64,000 nucleotides of DNA from NCBI GenBank assembly GCA_024235615.1, contig JACKMB010000001.1, positions 1,178,001 through 1,242,000 of the forward strand, given 5' to 3'. The translations under genes were made by a program, and so were the position numbers. Within the stretch, counting starts at the first letter, position 1, and each line of letters starts with the position of its first letter. Of this stretch, positions 16,056 to 24,671 are shown one piece after another. This stretch comes from Thauera sp. (GTDB taxonomy: Bacteria > Pseudomonadota > Gammaproteobacteria > Burkholderiales > Rhodocyclaceae). The notes beneath the pieces are model-generated. The model had not been told where the DNA came from. It did not search any database and saw nothing but the letters and a program-made list of their open reading frames with translations.

Positions 16056-18530
16056 TCACCCCTCGAGGAGGTCGCTGCCGCGATTCTCGAACTTGAGCGG
16101 CGGCACCCACCAGCACGGAGAGCCGTTGGTGTAGCCGCACTTGTCGCCTACCAGCATCTTCAGCGCCGCGGCGGCATCTTTGGATTGCGGGTTGGTCGGC
16201 GTCTTCACCCCCAACAGCTTCAGCACGCCGCTCGCCGACAACCTCTTCCATTCAGTTTTCGGCGCGGTCATGTCCAGTACCGAGGCGAGCATGTCATGGA
16301 TCGCGCTCCGCACGACGTGGCCGGCATTGCAGGCCTCGAGCTGCGCCTCCTCCTCACGGACCAACCACCAGCGCTCACCCTCCTCGTACGCAGCCGCGAC
16401 CTGTGCCCACAGCTGCTGCAGGTCGAGACCATGCTCGTAGTCGACCGCGGTGACCGGCACCGTCCACCAGCGCACGTTACCTGTGTCGTCGCGCAGGAAC
16501 TCCTCGGGGTTCACCGACGCGAAGAACACGGTGCGTCGCGGGAATTCGGAATCGACCCGTGCGTAGGGCAACCGGACCTTGTCGGTGCGCTGGCTGATGA
16601 AGGCCTTGAGCATCGCCACGTCGGCGCGGTTCATGGTGGAATCGACCTCACCCAGCTCGACGATCCAGTGACTGACGGCCGTCTTCACGCTGTCGCGATT
16701 GCTCGGGTCCAGGTGCATGCCGAGGTGGACGTAGTCGGCGAAGGTGTCCGGCAAGAGGTTGGCCACCCAAGGCGTTTTCCCGATGGACTGCGGACCCTGA
16801 AGCACCAGCACGCCCTTGGAGTAGAAGCCGGCGGGCTTCATTGCCGCAGCCACCGCGCTGATCAACCAGCGACGCACAACCAGATCCCGCAGCGACTGCG
16901 GAAAGCCCGGACGCACGGTCAGGGTGTTGCACAGCTGCGCGACTCGGTCTTTGCCATCCCAGGGCTTCGACTTGATCCAGTCGGCGACCGTGTTGCGCGG
17001 CCGCTGGAACGCCGTGGTCACCGCGTACTCGGCGGCCTTCTCCCCGTTCAGGTCGTTGAGCGCGGCGAGGGATGTCACCCAGGACAGCGCGGCATTGTCG
17101 GCCTGGTCGGGACACACCTTGAGGCCCGGAAGACTGAGCGAGGCCTTTTTCCGGATCACGTCGTAGAACACAGTAATGCCGTAGGCCTCGAGCAGCCGCT
17201 GCGTGTTCTCCATCGTGTTTTTCAGGCTGATCGTGTTCTCCGTCATCGTGCAATGCGGAAACGCCGCCGGACTCAACGCCGGCACAGGGAGCCCATACGG
17301 AATGAACTCCTTCAGATCCACGTCACCCGGACGCGTCAGCACATCACGGGGGGCGGCCACGAGGCGCCGCGCAGCCGCAATCCCCGTCGGCCGGCCGAGG
17401 TTCGCAAAGCGCCTGCTGATCGCGTGGGCAAGCTGCTCGCGCTGCGTACTCGACACATCCGCGGCCCGGATCTCTGCGGAGATAGGCCCCTCGATCTCGA
17501 CCTGGTCGGCCGAGGCGATGCGGGCGAACCAATCGCGCTCCTGCACCACTGCTGCGCTGGCTGCTGCCTTGCGCTGCGCCTGGTAGGCCTTCCACTCGCC
17601 GTCCTTGCCGTCCTCCTTCAACCAGTGCAGGACCGTCCGCATCGTAATGACGCCTGTAGGCCGGTCACGATTGGCGTTATCCCAGATCGCCTCAGTCTCA
17701 CCGTTGACGAATGGCCCCCACTGCATCGCCCAATTCGCCGTTGCCTCTCGCGCCTCGAGATTCAGCTCTGTGTGAGAGAACTGATGGTGCACGGCGCAGA
17801 TGCCTCTGAACCAGTCGTCACGTTCCGAGTATCGATGCGCTGGCAGCAGTTCCAGGGCCTTGATGCACTCCTCGATCGTCAGATCCGTTTCGGGTTGGAA
17901 CCACGACATGTCGTCATCCGATCCAGCCAGCGCCCCGGCCGAGCCCGCCCCCTTCTGCACCCAGTCCGGCGGCATCAGCGCCGGCAACTCGGTGTTGATC
18001 CAGTCGGCGACCTCATCGCGCCGAACAGCCGGCAGCATCCACAGCTCCAGGTCGGCGATGTTGTCGCCCTTCCAGGCGTAGGGCTGGTGGGTGTCCGGGT
18101 GAATGCCTGCGGCGACGAACTGCTGCCCGATGCCGAGCACTTCGACGCGGTGCTCCTTGCCGTCCGGGCTCACCCAGATCGGGCTGGTGATCTTGGTGCC
18201 GGGTTCGACGGCCGCGTAGAGCAGCAGCGCCTTGGGCGGCATGCCGACACGCTCGGGCGCATCGCCGAAGCGAGCACGAGCCGCGGCCACCACCCGGGCG
18301 GAAACCTCGGCGTCGTAGATGTCGACGTCGATCGGGGCAAGGCCGGCGGTGCGCAGGCCGACGTTGAGGTCACCCTGCCCGTTCTGCGCCCAGTAGGCGA
18401 CCTGGTCTCGGTGTAGCACAGCTTCCTGCCAGCGCTTGACGGCCGGCGCTTTGCCGGCGACGGGGATAGGCTCGAAGCCCTGGGCAAGCAACCTCGGGCC
18501 GAGAGTTGCGTAATTCTGCGGCGCGTTCAT
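16056..18530 (-). CDS. Phage/element replication protein: PrimPol plus VirE-type helicase
   Basis: An 824-residue protein. The ATG at 18530 overlaps the previous stop (ATGA); a TTG two codons earlier is less likely. The N-terminal 200 residues resemble a bifunctional primase/polymerase, with the acidic motif APIDVDIYD near 66-74 and GIGQQFVAAGIHP further on. A PriCT-2-like segment (LTIEECIKALELLPAHRY) follows near 220-300. The C-terminal half is a virulence-associated E (VirE) P-loop domain with Walker A GPQSIGKTPW near 580 and the downstream ELGEVDSTMNRADVAMLKAF. The protein likely primes and unwinds element DNA. It is the third gene of a leftward operon and ends beside the iteron region. 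Confidence 0.88.
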   Translation of the reverse strand: MNAPQNYATLGPRLLAQGFEPIPVAGKAPAVKRWQEAVLHRDQVAYWAQNGQGDLNVGLRTAGLAPIDVDIYDAEVSARVVAAARARFGDAPERVGMPPKALLLYAAVEPGTKITSPIWVSPDGKEHRVEVLGIGQQFVAAGIHPDTHQPYAWKGDNIADLELWMLPAVRRDEVADWINTELPALMPPDWVQKGAGSAGALAGSDDDMSWFQPETDLTIEECIKALELLPAHRYSERDDWFRGICAVHHQFSHTELNLEAREATANWAMQWGPFVNGETEAIWDNANRDRPTGVITMRTVLHWLKEDGKDGEWKAYQAQRKAAASAAVVQERDWFARIASADQVEIEGPISAEIRAADVSSTQREQLAHAISRRFANLGRPTGIAAARRLVAAPRDVLTRPGDVDLKEFIPYGLPVPALSPAAFPHCTMTENTISLKNTMENTQRLLEAYGITVFYDVIRKKASLSLPGLKVCPDQADNAALSWVTSLAALNDLNGEKAAEYAVTTAFQRPRNTVADWIKSKPWDGKDRVAQLCNTLTVRPGFPQSLRDLVVRRWLISAVAAAMKPAGFYSKGVLVLQGPQSIGKTPWVANLLPDTFADYVHLGMHLDPSNRDSVKTAVSHWIVELGEVDSTMNRADVAMLKAFISQRTDKVRLPYARVDSEFPRRTVFFASVNPEEFLRDDTGNVRWWTVPVTAVDYEHGLDLQQLWAQVAAAYEEGERWWLVREEEAQLEACNAGHVVRSAIHDMLASVLDMTAPKTEWKRLSASGVLKLLGVKTPTNPQSKDAAAALKMLVGDKCGYTNGSPCWWVPPLKFENRGSDLLEG

Positions 18531-18946
18531 AGCCAACCCCCCGCCGCCAGCTCGGCCGCCGCGACAAACACCCTCTCCGGCTCTCCGATGGTAATGTCGC
18601 CGAGCCGGTAAACCCCGTAGCGAACCCGTTCGAACTTGTTCGCACCCGAGACCAGTTCCGTGTCGATGGGCCAGCCGGCGGCGCGCAAGCGCTTCACATA
18701 CACGGCACCCCGCATCGACCCCGCACGCCCGTCGAAACGACGATGCGTCACGCCAGCCTCAACGAGGAGCTGGCCGAGAAGTTGGCCGGCGCAAGTCCAG
18801 GGCCGCGGGAAGATCAGACCATCCGACGACACACCCCATGCGGCGGTGTGTGCTAGGATTCCGGTGTGAATTGTGCTCACTTGTGGGCTTTGCGGCTGCT
18901 CCGGTCTCCCCCCGGTGCAGCCGTTTTCATTGGTGGTGGTGGTCAT
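18527..18946 (-). CDS. Small element protein, winged-helix-like
   Basis: A 139-residue protein with ATGA overlaps on both sides, so it is translationally coupled to the AlpA-like gene before it and the replication gene after it. The centre (GQLLGQLLVEAGVTHRRF, then VYVKRLRAAGWPIDTEL) resembles the winged-helix fold common in small phage proteins, ending in a YGVYRLG strand. The first 25 residues are polar. DNA binding is likely but not proven. Confidence 0.6.
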   Translation of the reverse strand: MTTTTNENGCTGGRPEQPQSPQVSTIHTGILAHTAAWGVSSDGLIFPRPWTCAGQLLGQLLVEAGVTHRRFDGRAGSMRGAVYVKRLRAAGWPIDTELVSGANKFERVRYGVYRLGDITIGEPERVFVAAAELAAGGWL

Positions 18947-19206
18947 GCTGCACCCTCCCCCGCGAGTTCAGGCGGAAGGAGCGCATCGACCTGCGCCGCT
19001 GGCCAGAGCAGCCGCGCGCTTTTCCCGGATCCGGTCTTGATCGGGACGATGTTCATGAAGTGGCCGCGCCGCCAGACGGCGGTGCGAATCGACGCGGGGA
19101 GAATGCCGCGGATGTCGGCGAACTCGCTCGTTGTATAGCAGCGGCGAGGCAACGAGACCCCCTCGCGACGCTTCGCGGTCGGGGCGGATTGAACTGCTTG
19201 GGGCAT
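18943..19206 (-). CDS. AlpA/excisionase-like HTH protein
   Basis: An 87-residue protein. The start at 19206 is chosen because GGAG lies before it; a longer frame to 19266 lacks one. The core YTTSEFADIRGILPASIRTAVWRRGHFMN is a MerR-type HTH as in AlpA and excisionases, followed by WPAAQVDALL. It heads the leftward operon ahead of the replication gene and lies near the integrase, so it could act as excisionase, as a regulator, or both. The ribosome binding site lies inside a hairpin (19212-19229). Confidence 0.65.
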   Translation of the reverse strand: MPQAVQSAPTAKRREGVSLPRRCYTTSEFADIRGILPASIRTAVWRRGHFMNIVPIKTGSGKSARLLWPAAQVDALLPPELAGEGAA

Positions 19207-19509
19207 GGTAGGGACTCCGGATGGAGTCCGCCGGGTGCCGCGGCTGCCGGTGAGCCGGGCGTGCACGCTCTACGCTTCAACCACTACCTGCGCGGCGAAC
19301 GGTGCGCAGTGGCTCGTGGTGAAGTCGTGCCGTAGGCGCCAGGACGGCCGCCGCAATCCTACGTGCTTACTCGAGTCGGTAGTCGGAACTGCGCGTCCTT
19401 CGCATGTGTCCCGGTCCAACGGCCGGGCGCTGTCGATGGCCCCCGGTAAGCGCAGTCTATAACGTTCGACATAGACCGCGCAAGCCATTGAATGCAAAGT
19501 GAGTTTCGC
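19207..19509 (-). promoter_or_regulatory. Leader region of the replication operon with an RBS hairpin; int 3' hairpin
   Basis: There is no gene in these 303 bases. Next to the AlpA-like start, GGACTCC/GGAGTCC arms (19212-19218, 19223-19229, four-base loop) fold so that the leftward Shine-Dalgarno GGAG sits in the stem. At the other end AAGTGAG/CTCACTT arms (19497-19515) overlap the integrase stop and may terminate it weakly. No convincing -35/-10 pair was identified between them. Confidence 0.45.
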
Positions 19510-20922
19510 TCACTTCCCCGCACCGACCGCCACGAGGGCGGGCGCTTCCCCCGCGGCAGGCTGCTCGACGCCCGCCTCGGCCAGGATCCAGGCTTCGATC
19601 TTGGTGTGCCACTGGCGCAGCAGGTCGAGCGGGCGCCTGCGATAGTGCTTCTCGGCGGTCGCGCTGGGCTTGTGCCCCATGATCTGCGCCACCACCCCTG
19701 TCGGCACCTCGCACCACTCGGCCAGGGTGCCAAACGATCGGCGCAGCCCGTGAATCGTGAGCCCATCGATACCCGCCTCGTCGCACGCCTTCTTGTGCTG
19801 AATGCGGGGCTCCTGCAGGTAGCCGGCCGCGGCCGTCGGGCTGCTGAACACCCACGGTGCCGGCTCCCAGCTCTCGAGGTCGTTGCGGACCTTCTTCCCG
19901 TGCAGGATCCGCCATTCAGCCGGCGGTGTGTCGTTGCGGCGCTTGAGGTCGCGCAGCAGCTGGGCGACGTAGGGCGTAAGCGGAATGACACGCTCCCCTT
20001 CGACCTTGTCGCGGATCCGCAGGGCTGCCCACTGGAAGTCGACATCCTCCCAGCGCAGCGCGGCGAGTTCCTCGCGGCGAGCACCGGTCAGAAGCGCAGC
20101 CTGCAGGTAGGCGGCGATGGCAGGGTTCTTGATCGCGCGCACCTTTGCGAACCACGGCTTCAACTGTTCGCGCTGCAGGCAGTCATCCTTGGCGGCGCGC
20201 TTCGGCAACTCCTCGCGCACCTTGCGGCCCGCGCACGCGCCCGCCTGCACCTGGTTGGCGAGCTCCGGCTGCTCGGCACACCAGTTGAGGAAGCCCCGCA
20301 GCAGGCGGAAGGCGAGCGCGGCATGCGTCGGGCGCTTGGCGGCCTCGGCCTGCAGCCACGCATGCACCGCCACGGCATCGATTTCGGCCAGCGGACGCAG
20401 CAGGAGCGCACGCAGGGCACCGGGCTGGGTCGTGCCGTCCTCGGTGGCCTTCTTGCCTCGCGTGATCGGTTGTCCGCCCTCCTGACTCACCCGCTCATGG
20501 TCGCGCAGCGTCAGAGCTCCCCACTTTGAGCGGCGCGCGGTGACGTAGGCGGCCCACGCTTCGATGGCAGGTGCTGCTCTCCGCTCCGCCTCGCGTGCAG
20601 CGGCCTCGGCGGCAACCTTCGCGGCCTCTTTCGCCTCTTCCTTCTGGCGGTCGAGCTCTCGCGGATCCGTGCCCGACTCGACGAGCACCTGCAGCCGGTT
20701 CGCCTCGGCGCGTGCTTGCTCGAGGTTCCAGACGTTGGCGTCGCCGATCGTGCGGCGAATGGTCTTGCGGTTGAGCTTGGCCTCGAAGATGAAAGACTTC
20801 GCGCCCGTGGTCGCGCGCACAGCCAGGCGAGGCGCTACTGAATCCCAGAGGAACACCTGCTTCACACCATCGGGACAGGTGAAGCGCCGAATGCGGTCCA
20901 GGGTGAGGCGTTCGCGTTGCAT
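19510..20922 (-). CDS. Tyrosine recombinase (phage integrase)
   Basis: A 469-residue integrase of the P4/CP4-57 type, which integrates and excises the element at the adjacent tRNA. The ATG at 20922 follows TGGAG; the frame extends to 20964 but would run through binding-site repeats. An N-terminal DUF4102-like domain (SVAPRLAVRATTGAKSFIFE) is followed by a coiled-coil, Ala/Glu-rich linker near 90-120 and the catalytic domain, with R282 (GARREEL), H391 and R394 (IHGLRRSFG), H417 (GHKPSATAEKHYRRR) and the nucleophile Y427. All catalytic residues are present, so it should be active. Confidence 0.95.
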   Translation of the reverse strand: MQRERLTLDRIRRFTCPDGVKQVFLWDSVAPRLAVRATTGAKSFIFEAKLNRKTIRRTIGDANVWNLEQARAEANRLQVLVESGTDPRELDRQKEEAKEAAKVAAEAAAREAERRAAPAIEAWAAYVTARRSKWGALTLRDHERVSQEGGQPITRGKKATEDGTTQPGALRALLLRPLAEIDAVAVHAWLQAEAAKRPTHAALAFRLLRGFLNWCAEQPELANQVQAGACAGRKVREELPKRAAKDDCLQREQLKPWFAKVRAIKNPAIAAYLQAALLTGARREELAALRWEDVDFQWAALRIRDKVEGERVIPLTPYVAQLLRDLKRRNDTPPAEWRILHGKKVRNDLESWEPAPWVFSSPTAAAGYLQEPRIQHKKACDEAGIDGLTIHGLRRSFGTLAEWCEVPTGVVAQIMGHKPSATAEKHYRRRPLDLLRQWHTKIEAWILAEAGVEQPAAGEAPALVAVGAGK

Positions 20923-20939
20923 GGCATCGGCTCCAGGTT

Positions 20940-20973
20940 GGCTACACCGAAGCCGTGTAGCCACGGTGTAGCC
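20940..20973. repeat. GTGTAGCC repeats upstream of the integrase
   Basis: GTGTAGCC occurs at 20955-20962 and 20966-20973, with its complement GGCTACAC at 20940-20947. A shorter match (TGTAGCCG) lies near the attachment core at about 21092. They lie between the integrase start and the attachment site, where arm-type integrase sites or an autoregulatory operator would be expected. Confidence 0.5.
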
Positions 20974-21113
20974 AAATTATACCGATGTTGGGCTATGTCC
21001 GTCTATGTCAGCGAGAGCACCCGATCACGCTGAAGCCCTTGCAAATGCTGGATTTCAAGCGACTTCGCCCGCTTCAATCGCGCTTTGTCTATGTAGCCGA
21101 AAGGCCAATTTTC

Positions 21114-21163
21114 GGGGACTCATAATCCTTTGGTTGCGGGTTCGAATCCCGCAGGGCCCACCA
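21114..21163 (+). other. Attachment site: displaced 3' part of tRNA-Met(CAT)
   Basis: This segment matches the anticodon arm (loop CTCATAA, anticodon CAT), variable loop, T-arm and CCA end of an elongator tRNA-Met gene, without the 5' half (the bases before it do not form a D-arm or acceptor strand). It lies next to the integrase, as expected for the attR of an element inserted in a tRNA gene. The intact tRNA-Met should be at the left end, outside the window. The anticodon stem contains G-T pairs. Confidence 0.85.
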
Positions 21164-21172
21164 ATGGAATCC

Positions 21173-21202
21173 GGGGCTCAGGAGAAATCCTGGGCCCCTT
21201 TT
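21173..21202 (+). terminator. Rho-independent terminator (former tRNA terminator)
   Basis: Eleven-base arms GGGGCTCAGGA (21173-21183) and TCCTGGGCCCC (21188-21198) pair with one G-T pair around a GAAA loop, followed by TTTT. It is probably the original chromosomal terminator of the tRNA gene. Confidence 0.85.
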
Positions 21203-21570
21203 CATTGCCTGGCGAAAGCAGGGCGACGAACGGAGCACCTTAGGGACGACGGCATCCGTACCACCTGTCGATTCCCGCCCGTTGATCGACATGAGAAGCG
21301 ATCGCGTCGAATCCATCGAGCCATCGCGGGGATCCGCAGACCCGGCACGCGTTCGTGGCGCGCGAGGATTGCGCCGCCGATCGAGCCCCTGTCGGCGATT
21401 TTTACAATCCCGACCAAAGTGCACTCGCCGATCAAGTCACGAATCTGCACTAATCCATACTTTTCATACACTTGCCATCACCACCACAAAGTAGGCACAG
21501 CATTTGCTTGACACTCTTCGAACCCCCGAACGCCGGAAATGTTGCTCGGGATCCGAAAGGAGTGAAGATC
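21203..21570. other. Intergenic region before the PEP-CTERM gene
   Basis: About 370 bases of lower GC toward the end (21430-21510). No credible gene is present. It presumably carries the promoter of the fibro-slime gene; the region CTTGACACTCTTCG near 21515 contains a TTGACA -35-like hexamer, but I see no clear -10 at the right distance. Confidence 0.4.
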
Positions 21571-22386
21571 ATGCAAGTCAAACCTCTCTGCGCTGCGCTC
21601 ACCCTGTTGGCGATCGCCTCCACCGCCTCGGCCGCGACGACCACCCTATCCGGGACCATCCGCGATTTTTGCGCACCGTCGATCGTCGATAGCACTGGCG
21701 CTCCGGTGTGCACCCAACTGTCCGATTTCGAAGGCGGCATCCCCGGGGTGGTGGCGAACATGACCGGAACGAACCTGAGCGGCGGCCTCCCCGTTGCCGG
21801 TGCAAACATCGTTACCGGCGCCTCGACGGCGGACAACTTCGCAAAATGGTACGTGGACAGCCCGGGCTACAACCTGAGCCAGGCCTTGTCGCTGACGCTG
21901 AACGAAACCACACCGGGTAGCGGTGTTTATTCGTACGCTTCGTCGAGCTTCTTCCCGATCGACGGGCAGCTCTACGGCAACCAGGGGCGCAGCCACAACT
22001 ACCACTTCACGCTGCACCTCGAGGGCCAGCTGTCCTTCGCCGACCCCACCGCCGGTGCCGACAATTCCTTCAGCTTCACCGGCGACGACGATCTGTGGGT
22101 GTTCGTGAACGGCATCCGGTTCATCGATCTCGGCGGCGTGCATGGTGCGGCCAACGCCTCCTTCACCGAGGAAACGCTGAAGGCCGCCGGCCTCGCCGCT
22201 GGCACCGCCTACGACCTCGACATCTTCTTCGCCGAGCGCCATACCAGCGAATCGAACTTCAACATCACCACCACCTTCGCGATCAAGCCGCCTTCGAACG
22301 ACGTGCCGGAGCCAGGCGGACTCGCGCTGCTGGGTCTTGGACTCGCCGGCCTTGGTGCGCTGCGGCGCCGGTCACCGGGGCGCTGA
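21571..22386 (+). CDS. Fibro-slime domain protein with PEP-CTERM sorting signal
   Basis: A 271-residue exported protein. The ATG at 21571 has AAAGGAG ahead of it and starts a signal peptide (MQVKPLCAALTLLAIASTASA, cleavage near residue 21). The body carries fibro-slime/PA14-like signatures (SFSFTGDDDLWVFVNGIRFIDLGGVHG, then YDLDIFFAERHT). The C-terminus is a classic PEP-CTERM: VPEPGG, a hydrophobic helix and a final RRR cluster, the signal cut by an exosortase in exopolysaccharide-producing bacteria. No exosortase gene is in the window. It is a single gene with its own terminator downstream. Confidence 0.88.
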   Translation: MQVKPLCAALTLLAIASTASAATTTLSGTIRDFCAPSIVDSTGAPVCTQLSDFEGGIPGVVANMTGTNLSGGLPVAGANIVTGASTADNFAKWYVDSPGYNLSQALSLTLNETTPGSGVYSYASSSFFPIDGQLYGNQGRSHNYHFTLHLEGQLSFADPTAGADNSFSFTGDDDLWVFVNGIRFIDLGGVHGAANASFTEETLKAAGLAAGTAYDLDIFFAERHTSESNFNITTTFAIKPPSNDVPEPGGLALLGLGLAGLGALRRRSPGR

Positions 22387-22413
22387 ACCCGGGGAAGGTA
22401 GCGCAGGAAACCG

Positions 22414-22443
22414 AAACGGCCGCCCGAAGGGTGGCCGTTTTTT
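22414..22443 (+). terminator. Rho-independent terminator after the PEP-CTERM gene
   Basis: Arms AAACGGCCGCCC and GGGTGGCCGTTT pair around GAA and are followed by a T-run (22438-22443). It lies 28 bases after the stop codon. Confidence 0.88.
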
Positions 22444-22497
22444 CATGAGGGTCCGGACCCACCGGACGCTGCGGCGCACGCAAGCGCGGGATTGCGC

Positions 22498-22840
22498 AAA
22501 AACCGGCTGTGTAGACGTGACGATGGGGACCGAAGTCCCCACCGGCTTTTCTTTGGTAACAAGGCTCAAGCAGCCTCGGCATAGGCCTTAAGCGGCCAGT
22601 GCGAAACGCTCATCGTTGGCGTTTATGGATTTGCGCGGATTACGTCCGTCGCCTCTCGGGTTGCCTGCTCACCTTTGCCCGCCCTGTCGAAACCGGTACA
22701 CCCCCACCCAAGCACACTCCCGAATGCACTTGGGTGGAGGTGAGGGGAATCGAACCCCTGTCCAGAACGCCTCCAGATTGCCGGGATTACAACCATGCCC
22801 GCGATCTTACGCAGGTCGGCCGCCGCATTCAATGCCTGGG
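22498..22840 (-). ncRNA. ssrA: tmRNA, circularly permuted (two-piece)
   Basis: On the minus strand the usual 3' part comes first: a T-arm (22759-22743) and acceptor strand CACCTCC (22742-22736). A short self-complementary spacer with CCCAAG/CTTGGG arms follows, then the usual 5' part, GGGGGTG (22705-22699) and TACCGGTTTCGACAGG. GGGGGTG pairs with CACCTCC over seven bases with one G-T. The tag frame is 22620-22588 and encodes ANDERFALAA followed by TAA. A terminator with AAAAGCCGG/CCGGTTTTT arms and an inner TTCG-loop hairpin ends at 22498. The 5' border of the acceptor piece is approximate. The RNA rescues stalled ribosomes with SmpB. Confidence 0.92.
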
Positions 22841-22932
22841 TGGGGAGAAGGCGCGATCCGTTTGTAAGCAATTGCACCGCGCCAGGCGAAATCCCCGCCC
22901 GACGCGCCCCCAGCCCGCGAGCGCCTCACGCC

Positions 22933-23511
22933 TCACGCCTTCGGCACCCTACCCATCAGGTAGAAGGGGTCGTTGGGCGGCGTGCCGGTGAGATGCACCA
23001 GCCGGTTGCTCATGCTGAAGAAGGCGGTGATCGCACCGATATCCCAGATCGCCTCGTCGTCGAAGCCATGCGCGCGCAGCGCCGCAAGGTCGGCGTCATC
23101 GACCTCGGCCCCGTGCGTACTCAGCTTGATCGCGAAGTCGAGCATCGCGCGCTGGCGCGGGCTGATCTCGGCCTTGCGATGGTTGGTGGCGAGCTGGTCG
23201 GCGAGACGCGGGTTCTTCGCACGGATGCGCAGGATGGCGCCATGGGCGATGACGCAGTACAGGCACTGGCCGGCAGCCGAGGTGGCGACGACGATCATCT
23301 CGCGCTCGGCCTTGCTCAAGCCGACGTCCTTCTCCATGAGAGCGTCGTGATAGTCGAAGAAGGCGCGGAACTCGGCCGGACGGTGGGCGAGCATCAGGAA
23401 CACGTTGGGCACGAAGCCCGCCTTCTCCTGCACGGCGAGGATGCGCTCGCGCACGTCCTCGGCGAGCTCCGCGAGCTCGGGCACCTTGAAGCGGCTGATG
23501 GTTGCGCTCAT
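22933..23511 (-). CDS. Peroxidase-related protein, carboxymuconolactone decarboxylase (AhpD-like) family
   Basis: A 192-residue protein of the alkylhydroperoxidase/CMD fold. The redox motif CLYCVIAHG (CxxC with a following His) is at about 83-91, as in uncharacterised peroxidase-related enzymes. The N-terminus (FKVPELAELAEDVRERI) and the C-terminal FYLMGRVPK match this subfamily in length and layout. It lies 36 bases downstream of the AcuI-like gene on the same strand and is probably co-transcribed. It likely reduces peroxides with a thiol partner; the substrate is unknown. Confidence 0.85.
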   Translation of the reverse strand: MSATISRFKVPELAELAEDVRERILAVQEKAGFVPNVFLMLAHRPAEFRAFFDYHDALMEKDVGLSKAEREMIVVATSAAGQCLYCVIAHGAILRIRAKNPRLADQLATNHRKAEISPRQRAMLDFAIKLSTHGAEVDDADLAALRAHGFDDEAIWDIGAITAFFSMSNRLVHLTGTPPNDPFYLMGRVPKA

Positions 23512-23547
23512 TGGAAGTCTCCTCCTGTGATGTTCTTGTGATGAAGC

Positions 23548-24531
23548 TCAGCGATCGACGTTGACGACGATGCGCCCGCGCTCCTTGCCGTCGAGCAGCG
23601 CGGCGGCGGTATCGACCACCTCGCCGAGACCGATCTCGCGCGTCATGCGCTCGAGCTTGCCCACGTCGAGGTCGCGGGCGAGGCGGCTCCAGGCCTCGAT
23701 GCGCTCCTCGCGCGGGGCCATCACGCAGTCGATGCCGACGAGGGTGACGCCGCGCAGGATGAAGGGTGCGACCGAGGCCGGGAAGTCCAGGCCCTGCGCC
23801 AGGCCGCAGGCCGCGACCGTGCCGCGGTACAGCGTGGTGGCGCAGGCGTTGGCCAGGGTGTGGCTGCCCACGGTGTCGACCACGCCCGCCCAGCGCTCCT
23901 TGCCAAGGGCGCGCCCGGGCTGGCCGAGCTCGCTGCGGTCGATGATGCTGGCCGCGCCCAGTTCGCGCAGGTAATCGGCCTCCTGCGGGCGGCCGGTGGA
24001 GGCGACCACGGTGAAGCCGAGCCGGGACAGCAGCGCGATCGCCACGCTGCCCACGCCACCGCTGGCGCCGGTGACCAGCACCTCGCCGCGCTGCGGGACG
24101 ACCCCGTGGCGCTCCAGCGCCATCACGCACAGCATCGCCGTATAGCCGGCCGTCCCGATCGCCATCGCCTGGAGCGGAGTGAAGGCCGCGGGCAGCGGCA
24201 CCAGCCACTCGCCGCGCACGCGCGCACGCTGCGCCAGTCCGCCCCAGTGCACCTCGCTCGTGCCCCAGCCGTTGAGGATGACCTTGTCGCCCACCGCCAC
24301 GCCCGGGTGCGCGCTGGACTCGACCGTGCCGACCAGGTCGATGCCCGCCACCATCGGAAACTTGCGCACCACCGCGCCGCGCCCGGTGATCGCCAGGCCG
24401 TCCTTGTAGTTGAGCGAGGAATATTCCACCCGGACGCCGACGTCGCCTTCGGGCAGCGAGGCCTCGTCGAGCTCCTTCACCGCCGCGCGGTAGCCGGCAT
24501 CATCCTTCTCGATCAGCACTGCCTTGAACAT
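23548..24531 (-). CDS. acuI: Acrylyl-CoA reductase (NADPH) / YhdH-type oxidoreductase
   Basis: A 327-residue medium-chain dehydrogenase/reductase without structural zinc. The signatures are [14 protein letters not shown] (about 38-51), GIDLVGTVE (68-76) and the NADPH-binding [16 protein letters not shown] (about 153-168). The overall sequence fits AcuI/YhdH, which reduces acrylyl-CoA to propionyl-CoA or related enones. It is followed by the peroxidase-related gene, presumably in one operon. Family assignment is sure; the exact substrate in this organism is inferred. Confidence 0.88.
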   Translation of the reverse strand: MFKAVLIEKDDAGYRAAVKELDEASLPEGDVGVRVEYSSLNYKDGLAITGRGAVVRKFPMVAGIDLVGTVESSAHPGVAVGDKVILNGWGTSEVHWGGLAQRARVRGEWLVPLPAAFTPLQAMAIGTAGYTAMLCVMALERHGVVPQRGEVLVTGASGGVGSVAIALLSRLGFTVVASTGRPQEADYLRELGAASIIDRSELGQPGRALGKERWAGVVDTVGSHTLANACATTLYRGTVAACGLAQGLDFPASVAPFILRGVTLVGIDCVMAPREERIEAWSRLARDLDVGKLERMTREIGLGEVVDTAAALLDGKERGRIVVNVDR

Positions 24532-24671
24532 TTTTCTCCCCCTGGGCGCACCACGCGCCGTTTTTGCAGTCGAAGCCCCATGTTAAACGATGACCGCCGC
24601 GCGCTCGAACTTGGGTGCAAGGGGGCTCTCGGGTGATAATGTCGGACTGCCGAATCAACGGACTCCAAGCA

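Noticed and set aside
21089-21424. Leftward frame ending in a DSNPQPKDYES-like peptide
   Set aside because: This peptide is the translated antisense of the tRNA 3' fragment, a well-known false gene; it has no ribosome site.
22736-22762. A separate tRNA gene on the minus strand
   Set aside because: Only the T-arm and acceptor strand are present in this place; the 5' strand and a tag frame downstream identify it as part of permuted tmRNA.
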